Assembly: GCF_900101025.1 (NCBI RefSeq)
Contig: NZ_FMUH01000007.1
Span: 186,001-250,000 of the forward strand
DNA: 64,000 nt
DNA from: Klenkia marina
Lineage (GTDB): Bacteria > Actinomycetota > Actinomycetes > Mycobacteriales > Geodermatophilaceae
Reading direction: 5' to 3'
Shown here: positions 21,846 through 31,012 of the stretch, one piece after another
How positions within the stretch are numbered: position 1 is the stretch's first letter
Layout of the letters: each line of letters starts with the position of its first letter
Position numbers and translations under genes: made by a program
The notes under the pieces: model-generated
What the model was told of the DNA's origin: nothing
The model's database searches: none
The model's input: the letters and a program-made list of their open reading frames with translations, nothing else

Positions 21846-21876
21846 AGGACGGTTGCGTCACTGACGCAACCGTCCT
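21846..21876. terminator. Bidirectional hairpin between parB and the ligase gene
   Basis: AGGACGGTTGCGTCA and its exact reverse complement are separated by one base, a 15-bp arm pair that starts 3 bases after the parB stop. A second small hairpin (cccctcc/ggagggg, about 21887-21902) follows. The genes converge here, so the pair probably terminates both transcripts. Confidence 0.8.
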
Positions 21877-21909
21877 GGTGGTGGTGCCCCTCCCCGGAGG
21901 GGCCCAGCC

Positions 21910-22884
21910 TCAGCGGCGGGCCGCGGCCTGGCGCAGCAGGGTCGTGAGGACGTCGCCTAGCCGGTGCCCCGCTGCCTCCACGGCCATCGGGAACATCGAG
22001 GTCTCGGTCAGCCCGGGCGACACGTTCACCTCGAGGAAGTGCACCGTGCCCGCGGCGTCGACGATGAGGTCGGTGCGCGAGAGGTCGGCCAGCCCGAGCA
22101 CCTCGTGGACGGTCACCGCCACCTCGGCCACCCGGCGGGCGAGCTCGTCGGACAGGCGGGCCGGCGTGTGGTACTCGGTGAGGCCCGGGGTGTAGCGCGA
22201 CGTGTAGTCGAAGACGCCGGACTCGGGGGCGATCTCGACCGCGGGCAGGGCGTGCGGGCCCTCCCCCAGGTCGACCACCGACACGGCGACCTCGATGCCC
22301 TCGACGAACCGCTCGACCAGCACGGTGTCGCCGTAGGCGAAGCAGCTGACCATCGCGGCGGGCAGGTCCTCGACCCGGGTCACCTTCTGCGCGCCGAGCG
22401 CGGAGCCGCCCGAGGCGGGCTTCACCATCAGCGGCAGCCCGTGGCGCGCGACGATCAGGTCGAGCACCGCGCCGGCGCCCAGCTCGCGGAACGTGGAGTG
22501 CGGCAGGGCGACCCAGTCCGGGGTGGTCACGCCGGCGGTGCGGACGACGGACTTGGCAGCGGGCTTGTCCCACGCCAGCCGGCAGGCCGCGGCCGGGGAC
22601 CCCACGTACGGGATGCCGGCCAGGTCGAGGACCGCCCGGACGGCGCCGTCCTCACCCGTGGAGCCGTGCAGCGCGATGAACACCGCGTCGGCGGGGCTCG
22701 CCGCGAGGCCGGGCAGCAGGTCGCCGTCGGCGTCGCGCAGCTCGGCGTCGAGCCCGGCACGCAGCAGGGCCTCGACCACCTGGGTGCCCGAGGACAGGCT
22801 GACCTCGCGCTCGAACGTCAGGCCACCGGCAAGCACGACGGCCTGCAGCAGGTCGGTGCCGGTGTCGGCCGGGTGCGCGGTCAC
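21910..22884 (-). CDS. D-alanine--D-alanine ligase family ATP-grasp protein
   Basis: 324 residues. Visible: an N-terminal substrate domain with GGLTFEREVSLSSG and ALHGSTGEDGAVRAVLDLAG (the HGxxGEDG signature of Ddl enzymes), then the ATP-grasp lysine strand LPLMVKPASGGSALG and a C-terminal metal-binding EVNVSPGLTETS. In Ddl the last motif is usually EvNtlPGfT, so this is a slightly divergent member. It would ligate D-Ala-D-Ala or a related dipeptide for the wall. GTG 22884 overlaps the aminotransferase stop by 4 bases, so the two are co-translated. A main ddl could exist elsewhere in the genome, and therefore the gene symbol is withheld. Confidence 0.85.
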   Translation of the reverse strand: MTAHPADTGTDLLQAVVLAGGLTFEREVSLSSGTQVVEALLRAGLDAELRDADGDLLPGLAASPADAVFIALHGSTGEDGAVRAVLDLAGIPYVGSPAAACRLAWDKPAAKSVVRTAGVTTPDWVALPHSTFRELGAGAVLDLIVARHGLPLMVKPASGGSALGAQKVTRVEDLPAAMVSCFAYGDTVLVERFVEGIEVAVSVVDLGEGPHALPAVEIAPESGVFDYTSRYTPGLTEYHTPARLSDELARRVAEVAVTVHEVLGLADLSRTDLIVDAAGTVHFLEVNVSPGLTETSMFPMAVEAAGHRLGDVLTTLLRQAAARR

Positions 22885-24278
22885 GGCTGGTCCCCCACGG
22901 TGTCGGACGACGCCGGGCCGGTGATCGGCTCGACCACGGGCACCTGCGGGGTCGCCGGCCGGACGGCGCGGAAGCGGCCGGTGTCGACGGTGTCGAAGGT
23001 GGAGTGCAGGTCGAGCTCGGCCTCGACGACGCGGGCCAGCCGGCGCACGCCCTCGCGGATCTGGTCGGGCTCGGGGTAGCAGTAGGACAGCCGCATGTAC
23101 TCGGTGCCCTGCCCGTCGGCGTAGAAGCCGATGCCCGGCACGTAGGCCACGTGCGCGCTGACCGCGCGGGGCTGCATGCGCTTGGCGTCGAGACCGGCGG
23201 GGAGCTTGAGCCACACGTAGAAGCCGCCGTCGGGCCTGGTCCAGCTGGTGCCCGGGGGCATCAGGGCGGTCAGCGAGTCGAGGGTGGCGTCGCGGCGCTC
23301 GCGGTAGAGCTCGATGAAGGTCTTGATCTGCTGCTGCCAGGGCTGGGTGTCCAGGTACCGGGCGACGGCGTACTGGGTGAGCGAGGGCGGGCAGAGCACC
23401 TGGGCCTCGGTGGCCAGCACCAGCTTCTCGCGGACGGCGAGGGGTGCGAGCACCCAGCCCACGCGCAGGCCCGGGGAGAAGGTCTTGGAGAACGAGCCCA
23501 GGTAGATGACGCGCTCGGCGTCGCGGGCCCGCAACGCCTTCATGGGCTCGCGGTCGAAGCCCAGCAGGCCGTAGGGGTTGTCCTCGACGACGAGCAGGTC
23601 GTACCGGTCGGCGATCTCCATGACCTTCGCACGGCGCTCCTCGGTGAGCGTGATGCCGGCGGGGTTGTGGAAGTTCGGGATCGTGTAGAGGAACTTGACC
23701 TTGTCGCCGCGGGCGCGGCACTCGATGAGGGCGTCCTCGAGCGCCTCGGGCACCAGGCCGTCGTCGTCCATGAGCACGTGCTGCACTCGGGCCTGCGCGG
23801 CCTGGAAGACACCCAGCGCGCCGACGTAGGACGGCGCCTCGGCCAGGATGACGTCGCCCGGGTCGACGAAGACGCGGGTGACCAGGTCGAGCCCCTGCTG
23901 GGAGCCGACGGTGACCACCACCTCGGACGGCGAGGCGTCGGTGATGCCCTCCAGGGCCATGACGTCGCAGATCCGCTCGCGCAGCCGCGGGTCGCCCTGG
24001 CCGGAGCCGTACTGCAGCGTCTGGGCGCCCATGCCCGACACCAGCTCGCCGATCATCGAGCCGACGGCGTCCAGCGGCAGGGCGGTGACCGCGGGCATGC
24101 CCCCGGCCAGCGAGACCACCTCGGGGCGGCTGACCACGGAGAACAGGGCCCGGATCTCCGAGCTCTTCATGCCGTGGGTGCGGGCGGCGTAGCGGTCGGC
24201 CAGCGGGTCCAGCCGCGGGTGACGCGCCGGGACCGGTGCCGACGCGCTGACCGAGGGGTCAGGCGTCAGGGAGGACAT
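22881..24278 (-). CDS. PLP-dependent class I/II aminotransferase (AAT fold type I)
   Basis: 465 residues, related to the 2-aminoadipate/LysN and MocR-type aminotransferase domain but with no regulator domain. Residues ~35-420 hold the fold: VSLAGGMPAVTALP, LQYGSGQGDPRLRERI, NFHNPAGITLTEERR, the VVEDNPYG aspartate that supports the pyridine nitrogen, and the PLP-binding lysine in YLGSFSKTFSPGLRVGW. The ~45-residue C-terminal tail is variable. The amino-group donor and acceptor cannot be assigned. Its overlap with the Ddl-like ligase suggests a D- or L-amino-acid function related to wall precursors, but that is inference. ATG 24278 lacks a clear ribosome-binding site, so a start slightly downstream is possible. 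Confidence 0.88.
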   Translation of the reverse strand: MSSLTPDPSVSASAPVPARHPRLDPLADRYAARTHGMKSSEIRALFSVVSRPEVVSLAGGMPAVTALPLDAVGSMIGELVSGMGAQTLQYGSGQGDPRLRERICDVMALEGITDASPSEVVVTVGSQQGLDLVTRVFVDPGDVILAEAPSYVGALGVFQAAQARVQHVLMDDDGLVPEALEDALIECRARGDKVKFLYTIPNFHNPAGITLTEERRAKVMEIADRYDLLVVEDNPYGLLGFDREPMKALRARDAERVIYLGSFSKTFSPGLRVGWVLAPLAVREKLVLATEAQVLCPPSLTQYAVARYLDTQPWQQQIKTFIELYRERRDATLDSLTALMPPGTSWTRPDGGFYVWLKLPAGLDAKRMQPRAVSAHVAYVPGIGFYADGQGTEYMRLSYCYPEPDQIREGVRRLARVVEAELDLHSTFDTVDTGRFRAVRPATPQVPVVEPITGPASSDTVGDQP

Positions 24279-24301
24279 CGTCCGAGTGTAGAAGCCGACC
24301 G

Positions 24302-25417
24302 TCAGGCAGGTGTGGACAGTTGGTAGGTGCCGGTCGGCGGGTCGGCCTCGGCGGGCAGGAACAGCCGCTGGACGGCGGCCAGCACGCTGGAGGCGACGGT
24401 GCTGCGCAGCCGTGCGTCGAGCAGCAGCTGGCGGTCGACCGGGTGGGAGAGGTACCCGCAGTCGAGCCGGATGGCCGGCATGCGGGTGAGCCGCAGCAGG
24501 TCCCAGGTCTTGGCGTGCGAGCCGCAGTCGAGCATGCCGGTGCGGGCGATGACCTCGCGGCGCAGGAGGTTCGCGAACTCCTCGCCCACGGTCGACGACG
24601 CGCCCGAACCGGTGCCGTAGTAGTAGCTGGCCACGCCGCGGGCGTGCCGGGAGCCGTGCGCCTCCATGTGCAGCGAGACGAACAGGTCGGCGCGGGCGGA
24701 GTTGGCGAAGGCGGTGCGCTCGGCCAGCGACGGGCCACCCCGTCGTCCGCGGGTCAGGTAGACGGTCGCCCCGGCGGCGGCGAGGCGGCCCTCGATGCGG
24801 GAGGCGAGGTCGAACACGAGGTCGGCCTCGGTGGTCTCGCCGGCGGTGAAGCCGGTGTCCTCGCCGCCGTGGCCGGGGTCGATCACGATGACCCGGCCGA
24901 TGAGGTGCGGACCGGACTCGACCATGCCGGCGCTCTGCCGCAGCAGCTGGGGACGACCCCCGGTGACCCGCCGGCCGAGCTGCCGCAGGGCACGCAGCGT
25001 GCCCGGGCCGCAGGTGCCGTCGACGGTGAGGCCGTAGTCGCGCTGGAAGCTGCGCAGGCCCACCTCGGTCTCGGCGCCGAGGATGCCGTCGGCCCGCCCG
25101 GCGTCGTAGCCCAGCTCGAGCAGGCGCTCCTGCAGGCCGTGCACGTCGTCGCCACGCATGGGCCGCTCGGGGTCGTAGCGCAGCACCCGGTCGCCGAGGG
25201 ACCAGCGGGCCTCGGTGAGCGCCCGGTAGGTCTCCTCACCGACCCGGCCGTCGACGGACAACCCGCGGACCTGCTGGAAGTGCCGGACGGCGAGCGCGGT
25301 GGCCTCGTCGTAGACGTCGGCGCCGGTGGGCTCGGTCGTCAGCAGGCCCAGGGCGCGGAGCGCGGCCTGGACCTCGGTGACGGCGGGACCGGCACTACCG
25401 GCTTGCAGGGGCTGCAC
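24302..25417 (-). CDS. cwlM: CwlM-like N-acetylmuramoyl-L-alanine amidase-family protein
   Basis: 371 residues from GTG 25417 (GGGAGC upstream). Two peptidoglycan-binding repeats (about residues 5-70 and 90-155) precede an amidase_3 domain (about 180-365). In M. tuberculosis, CwlM (same synteny, next to trxC) is not a working amidase but, once phosphorylated by PknB, activates MurA. Here zinc-ligand-like residues look intact: IDPGHGGEDTG, a downstream Glu in AGETTEADLVFDLA, and VSLHMEAH. The catalytic Glu position reads DCGYLSHP, with Asp instead. The C-terminal tail PTGTYQL resembles the phosphorylated mycobacterial tail. No signal peptide, so probably cytosolic. Either a regulator or an enzyme is possible. 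Confidence 0.9.
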   Translation of the reverse strand: MQPLQAGSAGPAVTEVQAALRALGLLTTEPTGADVYDEATALAVRHFQQVRGLSVDGRVGEETYRALTEARWSLGDRVLRYDPERPMRGDDVHGLQERLLELGYDAGRADGILGAETEVGLRSFQRDYGLTVDGTCGPGTLRALRQLGRRVTGGRPQLLRQSAGMVESGPHLIGRVIVIDPGHGGEDTGFTAGETTEADLVFDLASRIEGRLAAAGATVYLTRGRRGGPSLAERTAFANSARADLFVSLHMEAHGSRHARGVASYYYGTGSGASSTVGEEFANLLRREVIARTGMLDCGSHAKTWDLLRLTRMPAIRLDCGYLSHPVDRQLLLDARLRSTVASSVLAAVQRLFLPAEADPPTGTYQLSTPA

Positions 25418-25511
25418 GCGGGGGTCGCTCCCAGGCTGTCGATCGGTACGGGTTCGTCTGATTGTCGTCCCTGCCGGGCGGTACGGCGACACCCGGGGGC
25501 CCGGACGTGCG

Positions 25512-25549
25512 ACGGGGGGCACGGACGAGTGGTCGTCCGTGCCCCCCGT
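25512..25549 (-). terminator. Hairpin terminator after trxA
   Basis: A perfect 17-bp stem (acggggggcacggacga / tcgtccgtgccccccgt) with a GTGG loop lies 24 bases beyond the trxA stop. It separates trxBA from cwlM, which therefore needs its own promoter in 25418-25511. Confidence 0.85.
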
Positions 25550-25572
25550 GACGCGCTGGGGCTACCCGAGGT

Positions 25573-25899
25573 TCAGAGGTAGTCGGCCAGGTCGGAGAGG
25601 ATCGCGCCCTTGGGCTTGGCGCCGATGATGCTCTTGACCGGCTTGCCGCCCTGGAAGACGGTCATGGTCGGGATCGACATGACCTGGTAGTCGCGGGCGA
25701 TCTGCGGGTTCTCGTCGATGTTGAGCTTCGCGATGGTGATCTTGTCGGCGTGCTCGCCGGCGATCTCCTCGAGCACGGGGGCGACCATCTTGCACGGGCC
25801 GCACCACTCGGCCCAGAAGTCGACCAGCACGGGCTTGTCGCTGCCCAGCACGTCGGTGGCGAAGCTGTCGTCGGTCACGGTCACGGTGTTGCCGGCCAT
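25573..25899 (-). CDS. trxA: Thioredoxin
   Basis: 108 residues with the active site WCGPCK (Cys33, Cys36) and the cis-proline loop SIPTMTVF. It reduces protein disulfides in the cytosol and is recycled by the TrxB encoded just upstream. ATG 25899 has an AAGGAG site 7 bases away. The 85-base gap to trxB is filled mostly by a dispersed repeat, and both genes probably share the SigR-type promoter at 27.0 kb. Confidence 0.97.
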   Translation of the reverse strand: MAGNTVTVTDDSFATDVLGSDKPVLVDFWAEWCGPCKMVAPVLEEIAGEHADKITIAKLNIDENPQIARDYQVMSIPTMTVFQGGKPVKSIIGAKPKGAILSDLADYL

Positions 25900-25933
25900 T
25901 GCGGACTCCTTGGTGGGGGATGGAACGGCGCGG

Positions 25934-25984
25934 CCTCAGGGGCCCGCCGCGAGCTTGCGAGTGGTGGGGGGAGGTCGGGTCCTT
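25934..25984 (-). repeat. Dispersed repeat, copy C
   Basis: On the minus strand: aggacccgacctcccccc, accactcgcaagctcgcggc, gggcccctgagg. It shares the ctcgcaagctcg core and gggcccct arm with copies A and B, and begins directly after (partly within) the trxB stop codon, between trxB and trxA. Confidence 0.75.
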
Positions 25985-27007
25985 CTAGCGCTCGTCGAAG
26001 GTGTCGGCGAGCCAGCGCTCGGCGTCGATCGCCGCGGCGGCTCCGGTGCCCGCCGAGGTGATCGCCTGCCGGTAGATGTGGTCCACGACGTCACCGCAGG
26101 CGAAGACGCCGTCGATGTTCGTGCGGGTCGTCGGGTGCTCGACCTGGATGTAGCCCTCGTCGTCGAGCTTGAGCTGCCCGGCGAAGATCTCGCTGCGCGG
26201 GTCGTGGCCGATGGCGACGAACAGGCCGCTGACGTCCATGGTCTCGGTGGCGCCGGTCTCGGTGTCGGTCAGCTCGACCGACTGCACCTGGTTCTCGCCG
26301 TGCACGTCGGTGACCTGCTTGCCCAGCGCCCAGCGGATCTTCTCGTTGTCCTGGGCGCGCTTCTGCATGATCTTCGACGCCCGCAGCTCGGCACGACGGT
26401 GCACGACGGTGACCGACTTGGCGAAGCGGGTGAGGAAGGTGGCCTCCTCCATCGCCGAGTCCCCGCCGCCGACGACGACGATGTCCTGGTCGCGGAAGAA
26501 GAAGCCGTCGCAGGTGGCACAGGCCGAGACGCCGTGGCCGAGCAGCCGGGCCTCGTTCTCCAGGCCGAGGTAGCGGTACTTGGACCCGGTGGCCACGATG
26601 ACCGCGTGCGCCAGGTGCACCTCGTCGCCCACCTTGACCACCTTGGGGGTGGCGGTGAGGTCGACCTCGGTGACGTCGCTGGGGACCAGCTCGGCACCGA
26701 AGCGCTCAGCCTGGGTGCGCATGTCGTCCATGAGCTGCGGGCCCTGGATGCCCTCGGGGAACCCGGGGAAGTTCTCGACCTCGGTGGTGGTCATCAGCGC
26801 ACCGCCGAACTGGGACCCCTCGAACACCAGGGGGTGCAGGTTCGCGCGCGCGGCGTAGGTGGCGGCGGTGTACCCGGCCGGACCGGACCCGATGATGATC
26901 AGGTCGCGGACGCCACCGCCCTCCGCGGGCGGGATCGTGGCCGGGGCCTGGCCGGGGTCGCCGGGGGCGGACACCGCGGGGCCGGGGGTGGGCTGGTCGT
27001 TCGTCAC
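25985..27007 (-). CDS. trxB: Thioredoxin-disulfide reductase
   Basis: FAD/NADPH enzyme that reduces thioredoxin; 340 residues. FAD motif GSGPAG (40-45), redox-active CATC (Cys163-Cys166 in [11 protein letters not shown]), NADPH motif [12 protein letters not shown], and the C-terminal FAD segment [10 protein letters not shown]. The first ~32 residues are a Pro/Ala/Gly-rich extension not needed for the fold. GTG 27007 was chosen because it coincides with the expected transcription start of a SigR-type promoter, making a leaderless message. An internal GTG (VRDLIIIG) would also give a complete enzyme. It is followed by trxA and preceded by the pseudokinase gene, the position of trxB2 in M. tuberculosis. 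Confidence 0.96.
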   Translation of the reverse strand: MTNDQPTPGPAVSAPGDPGQAPATIPPAEGGGVRDLIIIGSGPAGYTAATYAARANLHPLVFEGSQFGGALMTTTEVENFPGFPEGIQGPQLMDDMRTQAERFGAELVPSDVTEVDLTATPKVVKVGDEVHLAHAVIVATGSKYRYLGLENEARLLGHGVSACATCDGFFFRDQDIVVVGGGDSAMEEATFLTRFAKSVTVVHRRAELRASKIMQKRAQDNEKIRWALGKQVTDVHGENQVQSVELTDTETGATETMDVSGLFVAIGHDPRSEIFAGQLKLDDEGYIQVEHPTTRTNIDGVFACGDVVDHIYRQAITSAGTGAAAAIDAERWLADTFDER

Positions 27008-27016
27008 GGGCGGCAC

Positions 27017-27042
27017 AACGGCCAGCCTAGGGCCGGCATTCC
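27017..27042 (-). promoter_or_regulatory. SigR/SigH-type promoter of trxB
   Basis: On the minus strand GGGAAT is followed, after exactly 18 bases, by GTT (GGAAT at 27042-27038, GTT at 27019-27017). This is the consensus GGAAT-N18-GTT recognised by the thiol-stress ECF factor SigR (Streptomyces) / SigH (mycobacteria), whose best-known target is trxBA. The transcription start would fall within a few bases of the GTG start. Confidence 0.8.
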
Positions 27043-27078
27043 CGGGCGGTGGACCATTGCCTGCGGTGGGGCCGGCGG

Positions 27079-28677
27079 TCAGCCGGCCGACAGCGGGGCG
27101 ACCTCGGCGAGGTCGGCGGAGAAGCCGTCGTCGGCGGGGACGAGGCCGGTGACCCACACCAGCACGTACCGGGTGGTCACCGGGCTCTCGAAGGAGAGGA
27201 CGTCGGCACCGCCGGTGAGCTCGCCCTGGGCGCCGACGGCGTAGGAGTCGAGGTCGTCGCCGCCGTCGCCGGTCCGCACCTCGACGGTGGCGCCCTCCGA
27301 GCCGGTCACGGAGATCGCCGAGAGCGGCTGCTCGGACCCGAGGTCGTAGAGGACGCCGACGCCGGGCTTGAGGTTGCCGAAGTCGGCCGACCCGCGGTAG
27401 TTCAGCGTCGGCCAGGCGGTGGCCGGGTCGCCGTCGAAGGACTGCGGGACGTCGTCGTCGTTCTCGGGCTCGCCGTCGCCGAAGGGGTCGAAGACGGTGG
27501 CCGTGGAGATCTGCAGGGGCGTGCCGGCGGGGGTGCCGGTGTCGCCGCCGGAGCCGTCGTCGCTGGGGGCCGCCGTGCTGGGCCGGGAGCCCTGCGTGTC
27601 GTCGACGCTGCTGGCCGCGGAGATCACGTTGTTGCCCAGCCACCATCCGGCGGCGATGACCATGGCGAGGGCGAGCAGCGGGAGGCCGACCACGAGCAGC
27701 CGGCGCCGCCACCCGGCGACCTCGGGCTCGTCGTCGACGACGTCGTCCTCGTCGTAGGTCGACGCCCAGTCCAGCTCGTCGTCCTCGGCGGTGTCCTCGG
27801 CGACGACGGCGGGCACGGGCGGGTAGCTGTCCCGGGTCAGCGGGACGGCGTCGTCGACCCGCGGCAGGGGGCGTCCGGCGGCCAGGGCGGCGTCCTCGGC
27901 GTCGCGGCGGTCGCGCAGCTTGCGCAGCCAGCCGCTCTCGGACTCCTCGCCGCGGATCGACAGGTGCGGGTCGGTGTTCCCGGTGCGGGGGCGCTCGCCG
28001 AGCAGGGCGGCCATGGCCGCGACCGAGGACAGCGCGGTGCCGGGCTCGGTGGAGCGGGCCCGGCGGACCAGGGCGGCGAGGTCGGGCTGCACGATGACCG
28101 GCGGGGTCACCCCGGGCTCGTCGCCGCGACGCCCGGTGAGGCACAGCTCGAGGAGGGCACCCAGGGCGGCGATGTCGCCGGGCACCGTGCCCTCGGCGGC
28201 GGGCACGGCCAGCAGGCCCACCAGGCCACCGGGCCGCAGGACGACGTGGTCGGGGGTCAGGCCGCCGACGGCGAGGCCGACCCGGTGCGCCTCGGCGACG
28301 CCCTCGGCCAATCGGCGGACGACGGCCCGGGCCTCGCGCTCGGGCAGGGGCCCTGCGGCGAGCCGGTCGGTGAGGGTCTGGCCGTCGATCCACTCGTTGA
28401 CGACGTAGGCGGCGGGGCTGTCGTCGGGCGTGCCCTCGGCGGCGTCGTAGACCATCGACAGGGCGGGGGTGGCCAGCCCGCCGGCGGTCAGCGCCCGGGC
28501 GATCCAGCCGCGGGCGGCCGGGCCGCCGGGGGTGTGCACGCGCAGCGCGACGTCGCGGTTCAGCACGCGGTCGCGGGCCCGCCAGGACCGGATGACCCCG
28601 GTGGCCGTCGGCTCGTCGGGGGCGAGCTGGTCGATGGGCCGGTAGCGGTCGGGGAGGCCGGTGGTCGTCGACGTCAC
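27079..28677 (-). CDS. Membrane pseudokinase with extracellular discoidin-like domain
   Basis: 532 residues. Residues ~10-235 follow a protein-kinase fold but have lost the chemistry: the VAIK lysine is Arg (DVALRVHTP), the glycine loop is absent, HRDLKPxN is replaced by [11 protein letters not shown], and no DFG is seen. One membrane helix (about 325-350, [22 protein letters not shown]) leads to an outer region with a F5/8C (discoidin)-like domain (about 395-530: [42 protein letters not shown]). In M. tuberculosis the same parts are fused to MurJ (Rv3910), where the phosphorylated pseudokinase recruits FhaA to restrain lipid II flipping. Here it is a separate gene 67 bases after murJ. Confidence 0.88.
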   Translation of the reverse strand: MTSTTTGLPDRYRPIDQLAPDEPTATGVIRSWRARDRVLNRDVALRVHTPGGPAARGWIARALTAGGLATPALSMVYDAAEGTPDDSPAAYVVNEWIDGQTLTDRLAAGPLPEREARAVVRRLAEGVAEAHRVGLAVGGLTPDHVVLRPGGLVGLLAVPAAEGTVPGDIAALGALLELCLTGRRGDEPGVTPPVIVQPDLAALVRRARSTEPGTALSSVAAMAALLGERPRTGNTDPHLSIRGEESESGWLRKLRDRRDAEDAALAAGRPLPRVDDAVPLTRDSYPPVPAVVAEDTAEDDELDWASTYDEDDVVDDEPEVAGWRRRLLVVGLPLLALAMVIAAGWWLGNNVISAASSVDDTQGSRPSTAAPSDDGSGGDTGTPAGTPLQISTATVFDPFGDGEPENDDDVPQSFDGDPATAWPTLNYRGSADFGNLKPGVGVLYDLGSEQPLSAISVTGSEGATVEVRTGDGGDDLDSYAVGAQGELTGGADVLSFESPVTTRYVLVWVTGLVPADDGFSADLAEVAPLSAG

Positions 28678-28744
28678 GGACGCTGCCGACCTCCCGGTTG
28701 TCTGCCAGCCGCCTCTCGGGCCGGTCGCGACGCCGACCCGGGGT

Positions 28745-31012
28745 TCACCGTCGTGCTCCGCCCAGGCGAGCCCGGACGGCGGCGACCGGCCCCGAGACCT
28801 CCGGGACCTTCACCAGCACGACGCCGACCACGACCACGACGCCGATGACCAGGCTACCGACCAGCAGGGTGACGAGCGACCCGGCGACCGAGGTCCCGGC
28901 CACACCCTGGACGAGGTGCACCGCACCCCACCCGATGCCCCCGGCGACGGCGGAGACGACGGCCAGCTTGACCACCGGACCGGCGGTGTCCCCCGTGCGC
29001 ACGGCGCCGAGCTTGCGGCGCAGCGCGAGGTCCCCGGCGACCCAGCCGGCGACGTAGGTCAGGGAGGTGGCGACCACCAGGCCGGCGACCACGTGCTCCG
29101 GCTCGACCACGGCGGGCACGAGCAGCAGCAGGGGCACCCGGACGGCGACCATCACCACCTGGATGAGGGTGGGCGTGCGGGCGTCCTTCATCGCGTAGAA
29201 GACACGGAGCTGCAGCAGCGTGACGGCCATCGGCAGCAGGCCGAACGCACCCAGGGCCAGGGCCGTGCCCATCGCCCGTGCCTGCTCCAGCGAGGTCTCG
29301 CCGTGCCCGAACGCGACGGTGGTGAGCGCCGGCCCCAGGACGACGAGCAGGGCGGTGACCGGCAGCAGACCGACCGCGGACAGGCGCATGCCCAACCCGA
29401 GGTCGGCGGCGACCCCGGGGACGTCGTGCCGGCTCGCCGCGCGGCTCATCCGCGGCACGAGGGCGGTGAGGAGCGCGACGCCGATGATCCCGTAGGGCAT
29501 CTGGAACAGCAGGCTCACGTTCGCGAAGCCGGCCGACCCGAGCCCGGCGGTCTGACCGGCCTCCTGGGAGACGCGCCCGGCGGCGTTGGCCACGCGGGTG
29601 GCGACGAGCACCCCGACCTGGCTGATCGCGACGTACCCGATGACCCAGAGGCCCAGCGTGCCGGCCTCGCCGAGGCCCGAGCCGCGCAGACCCCAGCGGG
29701 GGCGCAGCGGCACCCCGACCTTGCGCAGTTGCGGCACCAGCACGAGGGCCTGGACCGCGATGCCCAGGGTGGTGCCGACGCCGAGGAGCCAGACCTGCAC
29801 CGGCGTGATCGAGACGGGGGTGAGCGGACCGGGCCCGCTGGCCGCGACGAACAGCCCGGCGGTGGCGATCACGACGACGTTGTTGAGCACCGGCGCCCAG
29901 GCCGGCCAGCCGAACACCCCGCGGGCGTTGAGGATCGCGGTGACCAGGGCACCGAGCCCGTAGAAGACGATCTCGACGAGCAGCAGCCGGGCCAGCCAGT
30001 TGGCCAGCGCGACCTGGTCGGGGTCGCCGGTGATGCCGTAGGCCCTGGTGAGCAGCGGTGCGGCCAGCACCGCGACACCGGTCATCACGACGAGCCCGGC
30101 CATGGCCAGGGTGGTCAGCCGCTGGGCGTAGCCGACCCCACCGTCACGGTCCCGCTCCTGGGCGTGCACGAGCAGGGGGACGACGACCGAGGTGAGCACC
30201 CCGCCCAGGAGCAGTTCGTAGACGATGTTGGGCAGCGTGTTGGCCGTGTTGTAGGCGTCGTTCACCGCGGCCACCCCGAGCGCAGCCGTGATCACGACCG
30301 TGCGGAGCAGCCCGGTGATCCGGGAGACCAGGCTGGCGACGGCCATCGTGCCGGCGGCGCGCAGGATCCCCCGGCTGCCCCCGGGCCGGCCCTCGCGGGC
30401 CTCGTGGACGCCGGTGTCCTTGTCGTCCGCGGTCGCCGGCACGGGCGGGAGCACCGGGATGATCTGGGTGTCGTCGGGGCCGGGGACGAAGCGGCTGCGG
30501 AACGACTCCTGCTCCCCCGACCGCGGCCGGGGCGGCGGCGGGAGGGCCGGGGCATGCGGTGCGGCCTGCGGCGCCGGTGGTGGCGGCACGGCGGGGGTCG
30601 GGCGCGAGGGCGGGGCCAGGGCCGAGCCGAGCGGGCTGACCCGGGTGGCCGGTGCCGACCCGTCGGTCTGCGGGCGCCGCGGTGACCGGACCGGACGCTG
30701 CTGCGGCACGACGGGGTCGTCGGTGGTCGGGTGGCCCGCCAGGGCGCTCGCCGAGGGGGCGGCCAGCGGCGGCGGGACCGCCCCGTAGGGCGCGGGGGGC
30801 AGGGGCGAGGACGACGGGCGGGCGGGCCGGGCGGCCGGTTGCTCACGGCTGTGCCGGCTGGTCCCGGTCTGCTCGGTCCCGCCCCGCCCGGTGCCGGTCC
30901 GCTCGGTGCCGGTCCGCTCGGTGCCGGTCCGCTCGACCAGCTCGGCGACGGTGGGCGCCTCCTCGGACGCCGGCCCGCCGGGGGGCGGGGGCCGGTGGTT
31001 GCCGCCGGTCAC
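28745..31012 (-). CDS. murJ: Lipid II flippase MurJ (MviN)
   Basis: 755 residues. About 215 N-terminal residues are cytosolic and Pro/Ser/Arg-rich, with an RTGTE-type repeat near residue 30. The MVF fold with about 14 membrane helices follows: MAVASLVSRITGLLR (typical start), VNDAYNTANTLPN, LARLLLVEIVFYG, ATRVANAAGRVSQ, FYAMKDARTPT. MurJ flips lipid II across the membrane for wall synthesis. The start GTG 31012 overlaps the DUF6049 stop (GTGA). Unlike mycobacterial MviN there is no C-terminal pseudokinase; that part is encoded by the next gene. ponA, which consumes the flipped precursor, lies at 39.8 kb. Confidence 0.94.
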   Translation of the reverse strand: MTGGNHRPPPPGGPASEEAPTVAELVERTGTERTGTERTGTGRGGTEQTGTSRHSREQPAARPARPSSSPLPPAPYGAVPPPLAAPSASALAGHPTTDDPVVPQQRPVRSPRRPQTDGSAPATRVSPLGSALAPPSRPTPAVPPPPAPQAAPHAPALPPPPRPRSGEQESFRSRFVPGPDDTQIIPVLPPVPATADDKDTGVHEAREGRPGGSRGILRAAGTMAVASLVSRITGLLRTVVITAALGVAAVNDAYNTANTLPNIVYELLLGGVLTSVVVPLLVHAQERDRDGGVGYAQRLTTLAMAGLVVMTGVAVLAAPLLTRAYGITGDPDQVALANWLARLLLVEIVFYGLGALVTAILNARGVFGWPAWAPVLNNVVVIATAGLFVAASGPGPLTPVSITPVQVWLLGVGTTLGIAVQALVLVPQLRKVGVPLRPRWGLRGSGLGEAGTLGLWVIGYVAISQVGVLVATRVANAAGRVSQEAGQTAGLGSAGFANVSLLFQMPYGIIGVALLTALVPRMSRAASRHDVPGVAADLGLGMRLSAVGLLPVTALLVVLGPALTTVAFGHGETSLEQARAMGTALALGAFGLLPMAVTLLQLRVFYAMKDARTPTLIQVVMVAVRVPLLLLVPAVVEPEHVVAGLVVATSLTYVAGWVAGDLALRRKLGAVRTGDTAGPVVKLAVVSAVAGGIGWGAVHLVQGVAGTSVAGSLVTLLVGSLVIGVVVVVGVVLVKVPEVSGPVAAVRARLGGARR
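30890..30935. repeat. 15-bp tandem repeat in the murJ leader
   Basis: About three copies of a 15-base unit (gctcggtgccggtcc) encode repeated Arg-Thr-Gly-Thr-Glu in the disordered N-terminus of MurJ, with degenerate copies alongside. Confidence 0.75.
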
